Shown one piece after another: positions 37,299 through 46,558 of a DNA stretch of 64,000 nucleotides. Position numbers and translations under genes: made by a program. Source of the stretch: Sphingomonas phyllosphaerae (lineage in GTDB: Bacteria; Pseudomonadota; Alphaproteobacteria; Sphingomonadales; Sphingomonadaceae); NCBI GenBank assembly GCA_036946405.1, contig JAQIJC010000001.1, forward strand, positions 3,237,501 through 3,301,500, read 5' to 3'. The notes under the pieces were generated by a model. The model was not told the origin of the DNA. It worked only from the letters and a program-made list of their open reading frames with translations, and searched no databases. The stretch's first letter is position 1. Each line of letters begins with the position of its first letter.

Positions 37299-38465
37299 AT
37301 GAATTTCGATCTCGACGACGATCACCGCATGATCGCCGAGCTGGTGCGACGCTTCGTCGATGACGAGCTGGTGCCGCTGGAGAACGGCCTGCTGGAGCGC
37401 GACGCCGCCGGGCATGGGCTGGAGCTGACCGCCGACGAGCGCGGCACGGTCGATCATATCTCGCGCGAACTGGGGCTGTGGGGGCTCGATGCGCCGGCCG
37501 ATGTCGGCGGCACCGATTTGCCCGCGGTGGCGATGGTCGCGGTCAACGAGGCGCTGGGGCGGACGATCGTGCCGTGGACGCTCCCGCCCGACAGCCCGAA
37601 CCTGCGGATGCTCGCCGCCACCGTCGACGATCGCCAGCGCGCGGCGTATCTGGCTCCCTATGTGCGCGGCGAGACGATCTCGGCGATCGGCATCTCCGAG
37701 CCGGGCGCAGGCTCCGACCCCGCCGGCATGAAGACGACCGCGGTGCGCGACGGCGACGACTGGGTGCTCAACGGCCGCAAGATCTGGATCACCAAGGCCG
37801 ACCGCGCCGATTTCACGATCGTGATCGCGGTGACCGACAAGGAGAAGCGCCAGCGCGGCGGGATGAGCGCGTTTCTGGTCGATCGCGACGCGCCGGGCTT
37901 CTCGGTGGTGCGCCCGATCCCGATGATCGGCGGCGAGACGACCTATGAGGTTGCGCTCGACGATTGCCGCGTGCCGGGGTGGAAGCTGCTCGGCACCGAG
38001 GGGCAGGGCTTCGCGCCGATGCAGCTGCGCCTCAACACGCGCCGCGCCGAGATGGCGGCCAATGCGATCGGGATGGCGGCGCGCGCGCTCGACATGCTGG
38101 TCGACTATGCCCCCCAGCGCACGACCTTCGGCAAGCCGCTGAGCGAGCGTCAGACGGTGCAGAACTGGGTCGCCGACGCCGCGATCCGCATCCATGCCGC
38201 GCGGCTGATGGCCTATGATTGTGCGTGGAAGATCGATCAGGGTCGCGACGCGCGCACCGAGGTGTCGATGCTCAAGAGCTTCGCGCTGGAGATGGCGTGG
38301 GAGGTGCTCGACCATGTCATGCAGGCGTTCGGCGCGATGGGGATGACCCGCGAGCTGCCGCTGGCGCAGATGGCGGCGCGCATCCGCCTGATGCGGATCT
38401 ACGACGGCCCGACCGAGATCCACAATTGGGTCGTGGCCCGCAACCTTCTGGGAACCCGCGCATGA
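37299..38465 (+). CDS. Acyl-CoA dehydrogenase family protein
   Basis: 388 residues. FAD-dependent oxidation of an acyl-CoA. Seen: AIGISEPGAGSDPAGMKTTA (FAD/substrate site, ~129-148), GRKIWITKADRADFTIV, RTTFGKPLSERQTVQ (~270-284) and the C-terminal IYDGPTEIHNWVVARNLLG. In medium-chain enzymes the catalytic base is a Glu in YEGT; here the position reads Asp (YDGP), as in ACAD10/11-type branches. Chain-length specificity is not readable. Overlaps the following enoyl-CoA hydratase gene (ATGA). Confidence 0.92.
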   Translation: MNFDLDDDHRMIAELVRRFVDDELVPLENGLLERDAAGHGLELTADERGTVDHISRELGLWGLDAPADVGGTDLPAVAMVAVNEALGRTIVPWTLPPDSPNLRMLAATVDDRQRAAYLAPYVRGETISAIGISEPGAGSDPAGMKTTAVRDGDDWVLNGRKIWITKADRADFTIVIAVTDKEKRQRGGMSAFLVDRDAPGFSVVRPIPMIGGETTYEVALDDCRVPGWKLLGTEGQGFAPMQLRLNTRRAEMAANAIGMAARALDMLVDYAPQRTTFGKPLSERQTVQNWVADAAIRIHAARLMAYDCAWKIDQGRDARTEVSMLKSFALEMAWEVLDHVMQAFGAMGMTRELPLAQMAARIRLMRIYDGPTEIHNWVVARNLLGTRA

Positions 38466-39229
38466 AGCAGCATCTGTCCGTCACCCGCGAGGGCCATGTC
38501 GCCACCGTCGTGATCGATCGCCCGCCGCACAATCACGTCAACGCCGCGCTGATCCATGCGCTGGCCGATGTGCTGGATGAGCTGGACGCCGATGCGGACG
38601 TGCGCGCGGTGGTGCTCGCCACCGAGGGCCGCGTATTCTGCGGCGGGGCCGATCTGACCGGCGACAAGCCGCTCACCACCGAGGACGGCGAGAGCGAGAC
38701 GCCGGCGCTCTACCGGGGCGCATACCGGCTGTTCTCGGCGCAAAAGCCGATCGTCGCCGCCATTCAGGGCGCGGCGGTCGGGGCCGGCCTCGGGCTCGCT
38801 TTGGTCGCGGACTTCCGCGTCGCCGCGCCCGAGGCGAAGTTCTCCGCCAATTTCGTGACGCTCGGTTTCCATGCCGGGTTCGGGATCAGCCTCACCTTGC
38901 CGCGCGTGGTCGGAAAGCAGCACGCCAGCCTGATGCTGCTCACCGGGCGGCGCGTGAAGGCGGACGAGGCGCTGCGTTTCGGATTGGTCGACCAGATCGC
39001 CGCCGACGCTCGCGCCGCTGCGCAGGCATTGGCTGCCGAGATCGCCGCCAACGCCCCGCTCGCGGTCGAGGCGACGCGCGCGACGCTGCGCGCGGGGCTG
39101 TCCGAGGCGGTGCGCGAGCGGACCGAGCATGAGCGCGCCGAGCAGGATCGGCTGATGCAAACCGACGATTTCCGGGAAGGTTTGCGCGCCGTCGCCGAGC
39201 GGCGGCCGGGACAGTTCCGGCGCGGCTGA
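38462..39229 (+). CDS. Enoyl-CoA hydratase/isomerase family protein
   Basis: 255 residues. Crotonase fold with oxyanion-hole segments FCGGADLTG (~59-67) and IQGAAVGAGLGLALVADFRVA (~101-121). The usual catalytic Glu pair of classic enoyl-CoA hydratase is not both evident: the FRVAAPEAKFSANFVTLGFHAG loop has no clear Glu at the second site. It could be an isomerase or hydratase of unusual substrate. Start ATG overlaps the dehydrogenase stop, so the two likely act on the same acyl-CoA. Confidence 0.88.
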   Translation: MKQHLSVTREGHVATVVIDRPPHNHVNAALIHALADVLDELDADADVRAVVLATEGRVFCGGADLTGDKPLTTEDGESETPALYRGAYRLFSAQKPIVAAIQGAAVGAGLGLALVADFRVAAPEAKFSANFVTLGFHAGFGISLTLPRVVGKQHASLMLLTGRRVKADEALRFGLVDQIAADARAAAQALAAEIAANAPLAVEATRATLRAGLSEAVRERTEHERAEQDRLMQTDDFREGLRAVAERRPGQFRRG

Positions 39230-39234
39230 CGAAT

Positions 39235-39259
39235 AAATGTTCGCCGGTGCGAAACATTT
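39235..39259. promoter_or_regulatory. Candidate TetR-type operator before RND operon
   Basis: AAATGTTCGC-CGGT-GCGAAACATTT is a near-perfect inverted repeat (one-base asymmetry) 54 bases before the first gene of the efflux operon. Size and symmetry suit a TetR/AcrR-type repressor, but no repressor gene is adjacent. Confidence 0.45.
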
Positions 39260-39312
39260 GCGACAAATAGCGCTTAGCCCATCGGCACCCCCGCGGTCGG
39301 ACAAGGCATAAA

Positions 39313-40557
39313 GTGACAGAACGTTTGATGGTACGGCGGATGCGCGACGCAGCCGGGCTGGCGAGCCTTGCGGCGGCGCTCGCCCTGTCCGCGTGCGGCG
39401 GCGGCAGCGGCGGCGATCAGGCCAAGGGCAAAGGCGGCCCGGGCGGCCCCGGTGGCGGGCCGACCACGGTCGGCTATGTCGTCGTCCAGCCGACCGCCGT
39501 GCCGACGATCAGCGAACTGCCCGGCCGGACCGTCGCCTATGAAAGCTCGCAGGTCCGCCCGCAGATCACCGGCGTGATCCAGAAGCGCTTCTTCACCGAG
39601 GGCGCGCTGGTGAAGCGCGGGCAGCCGCTCTACCAGATCGACCCGTCGCTCTATCGCGCCGCCGCCAATCAGGCACAGGCCAATGTCGCCAACGCGCAGG
39701 CGACGTTCGCCGCCGCCAAGATCCGCGCCGACCGCTACAAGCCGCTCGCCGAGATGGAGGCGATCAGCGCGCAGGACTATACCGACGCGGTCGCGCAGCA
39801 GCGGCAGGCCGCGGCGCAGATCGGCGTCAACAGCGCGCAGCTCGACAGCGCGCGCGTCAATTTGCGCTTCACCACCGTCCCCGCGCCGATTACCGGGCGG
39901 ATCGGGCGCTCGCTGTTCACCGTCGGTGCGCTGGTCAGCGCGACGCAGGCCGATCCGCTGGCGACGATCCAGCAGCTCGACCCGATGTTCGTCGACATCC
40001 AGCAATCGAGCACCAACCTGCTCGCGCTGCGTCGCGCACTCGCGGGCGGCGGCGCTGCGCCCGCGCGCGCCGAAGTAACGCTGAAGCTGGAAGACGGCAC
40101 CGATTACGGGATCAAGGGCACGGTCGAATTCGCCGAGGTCGTCGTCGACCAGAGCACCGGCACTGTCACTTTGCGCGCGCGCTTCCCCAACCCACAGGGT
40201 CTGCTGCTGCCGGGCATGTTCGTCCGCGCCGAGTTCGCGCAGTCGATCCTGAAGAACGCGTTCCTCGTGCCGCAGCCGGCGATCAGCCGCGATGCCAAGG
40301 GCAATGCGACGCTGTTCGTGGTCGGCGCGAACGGCAAGGCCGAGCAGCGCAACGTCAAGGCCGATCGCACGCAGGGCGCCTATTGGGTGGTCACCGACGG
40401 GCTGAAACCCGGCGAGAAAATCATCACGCAGGGCCTCGCCAATTTGCGTCCCGGCGCACAGATCCGCGCAGTGCCCGCCAATGCACCGCAGCCGGTGAAG
40501 GCCCCCTCGCCCGAGGAGATGAAGAAACAATCCGGCGGTCAGGGCAAGGCGGGCTAG
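39313..40557 (+). CDS. RND efflux periplasmic adaptor lipoprotein
   Basis: 414 residues. Membrane-fusion protein of the AcrA/MexA type. Lipobox ALSAC (~Cys28) then a Gly-rich linker; lipoyl and hairpin regions (VRPQITGVIQKRFFTEGALVKRGQPLYQIDPSLYRAA across ~77-113; coiled coil ~115-165), beta-barrel and membrane-proximal domains to the C-terminus. GTG 39313 has AAGG six bases before it; ATG 39328 is possible. First gene of a three-gene pump operon, seven bases before the permease gene. Confidence 0.95.
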   Translation: MTERLMVRRMRDAAGLASLAAALALSACGGGSGGDQAKGKGGPGGPGGGPTTVGYVVVQPTAVPTISELPGRTVAYESSQVRPQITGVIQKRFFTEGALVKRGQPLYQIDPSLYRAAANQAQANVANAQATFAAAKIRADRYKPLAEMEAISAQDYTDAVAQQRQAAAQIGVNSAQLDSARVNLRFTTVPAPITGRIGRSLFTVGALVSATQADPLATIQQLDPMFVDIQQSSTNLLALRRALAGGGAAPARAEVTLKLEDGTDYGIKGTVEFAEVVVDQSTGTVTLRARFPNPQGLLLPGMFVRAEFAQSILKNAFLVPQPAISRDAKGNATLFVVGANGKAEQRNVKADRTQGAYWVVTDGLKPGEKIITQGLANLRPGAQIRAVPANAPQPVKAPSPEEMKKQSGGQGKAG

Positions 40558-40563
40558 GCCGGC

Positions 40564-43500
40564 ATGTCCCGCATCTTTATCGACCGCCCCATCTTCGCAT
40601 GGGTGCTGGCCATCATCGTCATGCTGGCCGGGGTCGGCGCGATCCTGTCGCTGCCGATCGCGCAATATCCCGACGTGGCGCCGCCGCAGGTCTCGATCCG
40701 CGCCACCTTCCCCGGCGCGAACGCACAGACGATCCAGAACAGCGTCACGCAGGTCATCGAGCAACAGCTGACCGGCATCGACGGACTGCTATATTTCCAG
40801 TCGAGTTCGTCGAGCCGCGGTTCGGTGACGATCACCGCCACCTTCGACAAGGGCACCGATCCCGACATCGCGCAGGTGCAGGTCCAGAACCAGGTCCAGC
40901 AATCGCTCAGCCGCCTCCCACAGCAGGTGCAGCAACAGGGGCTGGTGGTCCGCAAGTCGAACCCTGACTTCCTGTTGATCGTCGGCGTCTATGACACCAC
41001 CGACAAGCTGACCAACCAGGACGTCTCCGACTATCTCGTCTCGAACCTGCAGGACCCGCTCGGGCGTATCCAGGGCGTCGGCGACACCAACGTGTTCGGC
41101 TCGCAATATGCGATGCGGATCTGGCTCGATCCCGCCAAGCTCAACAGCTACCAGCTGATGCCCGGCGACGTCATCACCGCGATCCAGAACCAGAATACCG
41201 AAGTCGCGGCGGGCGAGATCGGCGGGCAGCCGAGCCCGTCGACGCAGATGCTCAACGCGGTAGTCACCGCGCAGTCGCGGCTTCAGACGCCCGCGCAATT
41301 CGCGCAGATCATCCTGAAGACCGAACAGGACGGCGGCACCGTCCGCCTTGCCGACATCGGGCGGATCGAGCTGGGCGCGGAAAGCTACAATGCGTTCAGC
41401 CGCGTCAACCGCCATCCCGGCGCAGGCATCGCGGTGCTCCTCGCGCCGGGCGCCGACGCGCTGAAGACCGCCGAGCTGGTCAAGGCACAGGTCGAGCAGG
41501 CGTCGAAGGCGTTCCCGGCCGGGCTTACCTATGCCTTCGCCAACGACACGACCGACTTCATCAAGCTGTCGATCGAGGAAGTGGTCAAGACTCTGATCGA
41601 GGCGATCATCCTCGTCGTCATCGTCATGTTCGTCTTCCTGCAAAGCTGGCGCGCTACCTTGGTGCCGGCGATCGCGGTGCCGGTGGTGCTGCTTGGCACG
41701 TTCGCGGTCTTCTATGTCGCGGGCTTCTCGATCAACACGCTGACGCTGTTCGGGCTGGTGCTCGCGATCGGCCTGCTAGTCGATGACGCGATCGTCGTGG
41801 TCGAGAACGTCGAGCGGCTGCTGGAGGAAAACCCCGGCATGACCCCGCGCGAGGCGACGATCGAATCGATGAAGGAGATTACGGTCGCCCTCGTCGCGAT
41901 CGCGCTGGTGCTGTCGGCGGTGTTCATGCCGATGGCCTTCTTCGGCGGCTCGACCGGCGTGATTTATCGCCAGTTCTCGCTGACGATCGTGTCGGCGATG
42001 GTCTTGTCGGTGCTGGTCGCGGTCATCCTGTCGCCCGCGCTGACCGCAACCTTGCTCAAGCAGACCCACGACCAGCATGGCGATCCGATCGAGGAAAGCT
42101 GGATCGGCCGCAAATTCCCGCGGGTCGCGCACGGGCTGGAGCGCGCGCGCGACGGCTTCAACACCACCTTCGATCGCGGCGTGGCGCGCTACGTCGCGGG
42201 CGTGCGGCGCGTGATCGACCGCAAGGCGTTGTTCCTGCTGATCTATCTGCTGACGGTCGCCTTGCTGGCGGTGCTGTTCCTGCGGATGCCGACCGGCTTC
42301 CTGCCCACCGAGGATCAGGGCGCGGCGATCGTGCAATTCCAGCTGCCGGCCGGCGCGACGCGCTCGCGCACCGAGGACGTGCAGCATCAGGTCGAAAATT
42401 ATCTCGCCACCAGCGAGGGCAAGAACGTCCGCACGATGTTCACGGTCAGCGGCGGCGGCGGTGGTGGTGCGAGTGGGCAGAACACCGGTCAGGGGTTCGT
42501 CAATCTTGCGCCATGGGACGACCGCAAAGGCAAGGAGAATACCGCGGATTCGATCGTCGCGCGCGCCTCGGCGGCGTTCCGCGGCTTGCGTGACGCGCGC
42601 GTCTTCGCGCTGGTGCCACCGGCCGTGCGCGGGCTGGGCCAGTCGAACGGCTTCACGATGGAATTGCAAAATTCCGGCGGACTGACGCAGGAGCAATTCG
42701 CCGCCGCCAAGGACAAGTTGCTCGCCGCCGCCAACGCCGATCCGGCGCTCGCCTCGGTGCGGCTGACCGAACTGCCCGATACGCCGACGCTCAAGATCGA
42801 TATCGACCAGCAGAAGCTCGCCGCGCTCGGGCTGACGCAGGCCGACGTCAACACGACGCTGTCGACCGCTTGGGGCGGCCGCTACGTCAACGACTTCGTC
42901 GATCGCGGGCGCGTCAAGCGCGTGTTCGTGCAGGGCGATGCGCCGTACCGCGCCGCCCCGACCGACCTCAACCAGTGGTTCGTGCGCGGCTCGAACGGGC
43001 AGATGGTGCCGTTCGCGGCTTTTTCGCAGATCGGCTGGAGCCAGGCGCCGGTAACGCTGTCGCGCTTCAACGGCATCCCGTCCTACGAATTCCAGGGCGC
43101 GGCGGCCGAGGGCAAGAGTTCGGGTGACGCGATGGCGCGGATCGAGGAACTGGCGGGTCAGGTGCCGGGCACCAGCGTGTCCTGGGCCGGGCTGTCGTTC
43201 CAGGAGCGGCTGTCGTCGGGTCAGGCACCATTGCTGTACGGGCTGTCGATCCTCGTCGTCTTCCTGTGCCTCGCCGCGCTGTACGAAAGCTGGTCGATCC
43301 CGTTCGCGGTGCTGCTGGTGATCCCGCTCGGGCTGATCGGGGCGATCCTGTTCACGACGCTGCGCGGGCTGGTCAACGACGTCTATCTTCAGATCGGGCT
43401 GCTGACGACGATGGGGCTGGCGGCGAAGAACGCGATCCTGATGATCGAGTTCGCCGAGCAGGAGGAGAAGAAGGGCAAACGCGTCATCGACGCCGCGCTG

Positions 43501-43869
43501 GAGGCGGCGCGGATCCGGCTGCGCCCGATCCTGATGACCAGCCTCGCGTTCATCTTCGGCGTGCTGCCGCTGGCGATCTCGACCGGCGCGGGCGCGAACA
43601 GCCGCATCGCGATCGGCACGTCGGTGATCGGCGGGATGATTACTGCGACGGTGCTGGCGATCTTCTACATCCCGCTCTTCTTCGTGCTGGTCCGCCGCGG
43701 CTTCCGCGACGGCTGGAAGGGGTTGCGGCGCGGTGCCGATCCCAGCCCCGATTCTGGCCCCGACGACGACGGCCCGCACGACCATGGCGGTCATGCGACA
43801 CCCGACGCGCCGAAGCGATTGCCGCGCCCGATCGACAAGCCCGCGCTGCCTGCGCCGGAGGGGGCATAA
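40564..43869 (+). CDS. RND multidrug efflux permease (HAE-1 type)
   Basis: 1101 residues, somewhat longer than AcrB because of a ~50-residue His/Asp-rich C-terminal tail (DDDGPHDHGGHATPDAPK). Proton-relay Asp pair in GLLVDDAIVVVENVERL (~402-418) and Lys in AAKNAILMIEFAEQ (~955) are present. Twelve membrane segments can be traced. Drug specificity unknown. Sits between adaptor and channel genes; its stop overlaps the channel start (TAATG). Confidence 0.96.
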   Translation: MSRIFIDRPIFAWVLAIIVMLAGVGAILSLPIAQYPDVAPPQVSIRATFPGANAQTIQNSVTQVIEQQLTGIDGLLYFQSSSSSRGSVTITATFDKGTDPDIAQVQVQNQVQQSLSRLPQQVQQQGLVVRKSNPDFLLIVGVYDTTDKLTNQDVSDYLVSNLQDPLGRIQGVGDTNVFGSQYAMRIWLDPAKLNSYQLMPGDVITAIQNQNTEVAAGEIGGQPSPSTQMLNAVVTAQSRLQTPAQFAQIILKTEQDGGTVRLADIGRIELGAESYNAFSRVNRHPGAGIAVLLAPGADALKTAELVKAQVEQASKAFPAGLTYAFANDTTDFIKLSIEEVVKTLIEAIILVVIVMFVFLQSWRATLVPAIAVPVVLLGTFAVFYVAGFSINTLTLFGLVLAIGLLVDDAIVVVENVERLLEENPGMTPREATIESMKEITVALVAIALVLSAVFMPMAFFGGSTGVIYRQFSLTIVSAMVLSVLVAVILSPALTATLLKQTHDQHGDPIEESWIGRKFPRVAHGLERARDGFNTTFDRGVARYVAGVRRVIDRKALFLLIYLLTVALLAVLFLRMPTGFLPTEDQGAAIVQFQLPAGATRSRTEDVQHQVENYLATSEGKNVRTMFTVSGGGGGGASGQNTGQGFVNLAPWDDRKGKENTADSIVARASAAFRGLRDARVFALVPPAVRGLGQSNGFTMELQNSGGLTQEQFAAAKDKLLAAANADPALASVRLTELPDTPTLKIDIDQQKLAALGLTQADVNTTLSTAWGGRYVNDFVDRGRVKRVFVQGDAPYRAAPTDLNQWFVRGSNGQMVPFAAFSQIGWSQAPVTLSRFNGIPSYEFQGAAAEGKSSGDAMARIEELAGQVPGTSVSWAGLSFQERLSSGQAPLLYGLSILVVFLCLAALYESWSIPFAVLLVIPLGLIGAILFTTLRGLVNDVYLQIGLLTTMGLAAKNAILMIEFAEQEEKKGKRVIDAALEAARIRLRPILMTSLAFIFGVLPLAISTGAGANSRIAIGTSVIGGMITATVLAIFYIPLFFVLVRRGFRDGWKGLRRGADPSPDSGPDDDGPHDHGGHATPDAPKRLPRPIDKPALPAPEGA

Positions 43870-45437
43870 TGGTCCGCCGTTTCGCTACACTGACCGCCAC
43901 GGTCGCGCTTGCGGGCTGCTCGCTCGCACCCACCTATGTGCGCCCCACCCCGCCGGTGCCGACGTCATGGCCGGTCGGCGACGCCTATCTGCGCCAGAGC
44001 GAGGCAGCGCTGCCCAGCGTCACCTATCGCGACATCTTCCGCGACGCGCGATTGCAGGCGCTGATCGAACAGGCGCTGGTCAACAATCGTGACCTGCGCG
44101 TCGCGGTCGCCAATATCGAGGCGACGCGCGCGCAATATCGCATCCAACGCGCCGATCTGTTTCCGCAATTGAACGCCACCGGTGCCTACAGCTATCGCCA
44201 GAACAGCCGATCGGGCGTGAACACCGGCGTCAACACCGGCGGCACGGGCACCGGGACCGGTGGAACCGGCACAGGCGGCACGGGAACGGGTGGCACCGGA
44301 ACCGGGGGCACCGGCACCGGCACCGGCGGCACGACGGTCGTGTCCAATTCGAACAGCACCTTCCAGGCGCAGCTCGGCGTCACCGCGTTCGAGATCGACC
44401 TGTTCGGGCGCGTCCGCTCGCTGACCGGCGCGGCGCTGTCGCGCTATTTCGCGCAGGAGGCGGCGGCGCGTGCGACGCGGCTGACGCTGATCGGCGACAT
44501 CGCCAGCGCGTGGCTGAATTATGCCGCCGACAAGAGCCTGTTGACCGTCGCCGAGCAGACCGCGGTCGCGGCGCGCGCCAGCGTGCGACTGACCGATGCG
44601 CGGCGGCAGGGCGGCGTCTCGCCGCGCACCGACGTGCGGCAGGCCGAGCAGATCCTCGCCACGGCCGAGGCCGATCTCGCCGAGCAGCGCACCCTGCTGG
44701 CGCAGGACGTCAACGCGCTGCAGCTGCTGGTCGGCGCGCCGGTCGATGCCGCGCAACTGCCCGCCGGGATCGAACAGGCCGCGCAGACGATCGGCGAGCT
44801 GCCCGCCGGGATCGACTCGGGCGTGCTGCTCCGGCGCCCGGATGTCGTGCAGGCGGAATATTCCTTGCGCGCCTTCAATGCCGAGATCGGCGCGGCGCGC
44901 GCGGCCTTGTTCCCGCGCATCTCGCTGACCGGGCTGGTCGGCTTTGCGAGCACCGCGCTGCGCACCCTGTTCTCGGGCGATTCGTTCAATTGGTCGGTGG
45001 CGCCCAACGCCAGCTACCCGATCTTCCGCGCCGGTGCGGGACGCGCGAACGTGGATTACAGCGTGGCACAGCGCGATGCGGCGCTCGCCAATTACGAACT
45101 GACGATTCAAAGCGCGTTCCGCGAAGTCTCCGACGCACTCGCGCGGCGCGGGACGATCACCGACCAGCTTGCCGCCAACCAGCGCTTCTATACCGCGGCG
45201 GTCGACACGCTGAACCTGACCAACGCGCGCTATCGCGGCGGGATCGACACGTACCTGACCTCGCTCGATGCGCAGCGGCAATTGTACTCGGCGCAACGGA
45301 CGTTGGTGGCGACTCAGTTGGTGCGTGCGACCAATCTGGTCACGCTGTACCGCACGCTGGGCGGGGACTCGATGCTCGACGTCACCGATCAGGCGCCGCG
45401 ACCGGTGGGTGGTGACATCAACAGCACGCGCCCCTGA
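43869..45437 (+). CDS. RND efflux outer-membrane channel lipoprotein (NodT/OprM family)
   Basis: 522 residues. Lipobox LAGCS (Cys ~17), YVRPTPPVPTSWPV start of mature protein, alpha-barrel repeats and FEIDLFGRVRSLTGAA. An insert of about 39 residues (118-156) is almost pure Gly/Thr (NTGGTGTGTGGTGTGGTG...), lying between the first two beta strands, where OprM has an extracellular loop. The DNA of the insert is an imperfect tandem of GGCACCGG-type units. Coupled to the permease. Confidence 0.94.
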   Translation: MVRRFATLTATVALAGCSLAPTYVRPTPPVPTSWPVGDAYLRQSEAALPSVTYRDIFRDARLQALIEQALVNNRDLRVAVANIEATRAQYRIQRADLFPQLNATGAYSYRQNSRSGVNTGVNTGGTGTGTGGTGTGGTGTGGTGTGGTGTGTGGTTVVSNSNSTFQAQLGVTAFEIDLFGRVRSLTGAALSRYFAQEAAARATRLTLIGDIASAWLNYAADKSLLTVAEQTAVAARASVRLTDARRQGGVSPRTDVRQAEQILATAEADLAEQRTLLAQDVNALQLLVGAPVDAAQLPAGIEQAAQTIGELPAGIDSGVLLRRPDVVQAEYSLRAFNAEIGAARAALFPRISLTGLVGFASTALRTLFSGDSFNWSVAPNASYPIFRAGAGRANVDYSVAQRDAALANYELTIQSAFREVSDALARRGTITDQLAANQRFYTAAVDTLNLTNARYRGGIDTYLTSLDAQRQLYSAQRTLVATQLVRATNLVTLYRTLGGDSMLDVTDQAPRPVGGDINSTRP

Positions 45438-45455
45438 CGATGACGAAAAAAAGCC

Positions 45456-45521
45456 CGTTCGTGCTGAGCCTGTCGAAGCACGGGCCGCGTCACACGCCCT
45501 CCGACAAGCTCAGGGCGAACG
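45456..45521. repeat. Dispersed inverted repeat, family A (copy 3)
   Basis: cgttcgtgctgagcctgtcgaagcacggg...cgaccaagctcagggcgaacg-like arms; orientation is opposite to the copies at 7585 and 23166. It lies between the convergent efflux channel and phasin genes and may end both transcripts. Confidence 0.8.
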
Positions 45522-45554
45522 GCGGTTGATGATCGCGCCGCTCGCCTCGCAGGA

Positions 45555-45893
45555 TTAACCGTTCGAGTCGTTTCCGCTACCCGGCGCCACCGCCGCCCGG
45601 CCGAACTGCATGATGAGCTGCCCGATCTCCCGCGCCTGCTCCATCGAGCGCTGGCCCTGGCTGCGCAGGAAGTCGCTCTGGATCTGCATGACCTGCGACA
45701 GATCCTTCGCCTGCGCCGCCGCGCGCATCGCCGCAAAGGCTTCCTGCGTGTTCGCCTCGACCTGATCGAGGATCTTGGTGCTGATCGTCTGGCCGCTTTC
45801 CATCATATGCTGGCCCGACGCGCGGAGACGGTCGGTGGCCTGCTGCGCCGCGTCGGCGGCGGCGCGGCCCATGTCGTTGCGTTGATCGGTCAT
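45555..45893 (-). CDS. Phasin-family protein
   Basis: 112 residues. All-helical, with the phasin-type pattern around TISTKILDQVEANTQEAFAA (~37-56) and SQVMQIQSDFLRSQGQRSMEQA. Phasins coat polyhydroxyalkanoate granules, but this family also includes small helical proteins of other use. ATG at 45893 (MTDQRNDMGRAAADAAQQ). Stands alone on the minus strand. No PHA synthase gene in the window. Confidence 0.82.
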   Translation of the reverse strand: MTDQRNDMGRAAADAAQQATDRLRASGQHMMESGQTISTKILDQVEANTQEAFAAMRAAAQAKDLSQVMQIQSDFLRSQGQRSMEQAREIGQLIMQFGRAAVAPGSGNDSNG

Positions 45894-46036
45894 CGTCGCT
45901 CTCCCTATCGATGGCGTCAGGCTGCACGTTCCGGCTGAACCCGGCAAGCCGGCGGTTGGTTGCCTCGGCGGATCGAACACCGGGCTGGTGGCGACGCGCA
46001 CGGGACGGTATGGAACGGCATTATCGGAGCCCCAGA

Positions 46037-46558
46037 ATGTCGTTCGCCTTCCCCCTGCTGCTCGCGTCGGCGCTATTTTCGGCGCAGGACGTGTCCCCGC
46101 CCGAACCATCCTGCACCGCCGCGCGCCCGGCGATGCCGGTCGGGCTCGAGAACTGGGGCACGCGGGTCGCGCTGGAGGCGGGCGCCGCAACGCGCGGCGC
46201 GCCGGTGATCGAGGTCGGCCGCGCCGCTGAACTGCGGCTGGTCCCGCTTGCCCGCCTCGCCCCCGCCGCCCCGCCAACCCGCGATCCGGGCACCGGAAAC
46301 AACGCGGGAATGGCGCTGTTTCAGGTACTTCGTCCCGGCACCTACCGGATCGCGCTCGGCGCGCCGGCGTGGATCGAGGTCGTACGCGGCGGCCGCGCCC
46401 TGCCGTCGGCGGCGCATAGCCACGGCCCGGCGTGCACCGGCATCCGCAAGATCGTCGACTACCGCCTCGCGCCGGGTCGCTACGTCCTGCAACTCACTGG
46501 CGCAGCAGCGAATACGCTCCCGGTACTGATCGCGCCGGCACAGCGGGGCGCGGCATGA
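46037..46558 (+). CDS. Exported sphingomonad-type 173-residue protein
   Basis: Signal peptide MSFAFPLLLASALFSA, followed by a beta-rich domain with Cys near 27 and in PACTGIRKIVDYRLAPGRYV (~133-152), suggesting a disulphide. I recall sphingomonad relatives sometimes annotated as homogentisate dioxygenase, which nothing in this sequence supports. GGAG lies seven bases before ATG 46037. Overlaps the following PPIase gene (ATGA), so both are exported and co-made. Function unknown. Confidence 0.72.
   Translation: MSFAFPLLLASALFSAQDVSPPEPSCTAARPAMPVGLENWGTRVALEAGAATRGAPVIEVGRAAELRLVPLARLAPAAPPTRDPGTGNNAGMALFQVLRPGTYRIALGAPAWIEVVRGGRALPSAAHSHGPACTGIRKIVDYRLAPGRYVLQLTGAAANTLPVLIAPAQRGAA

Noticed and set aside
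41776..43794. 672-residue open frame opposite the RND permease
   Set aside because: Antisense shadow with His/Arg/Asp bias and no motifs.
44220..44336. CRISPR-like or intergenic tandem repeat
   Set aside because: The repeat is in frame inside the efflux channel gene and has no spacers.
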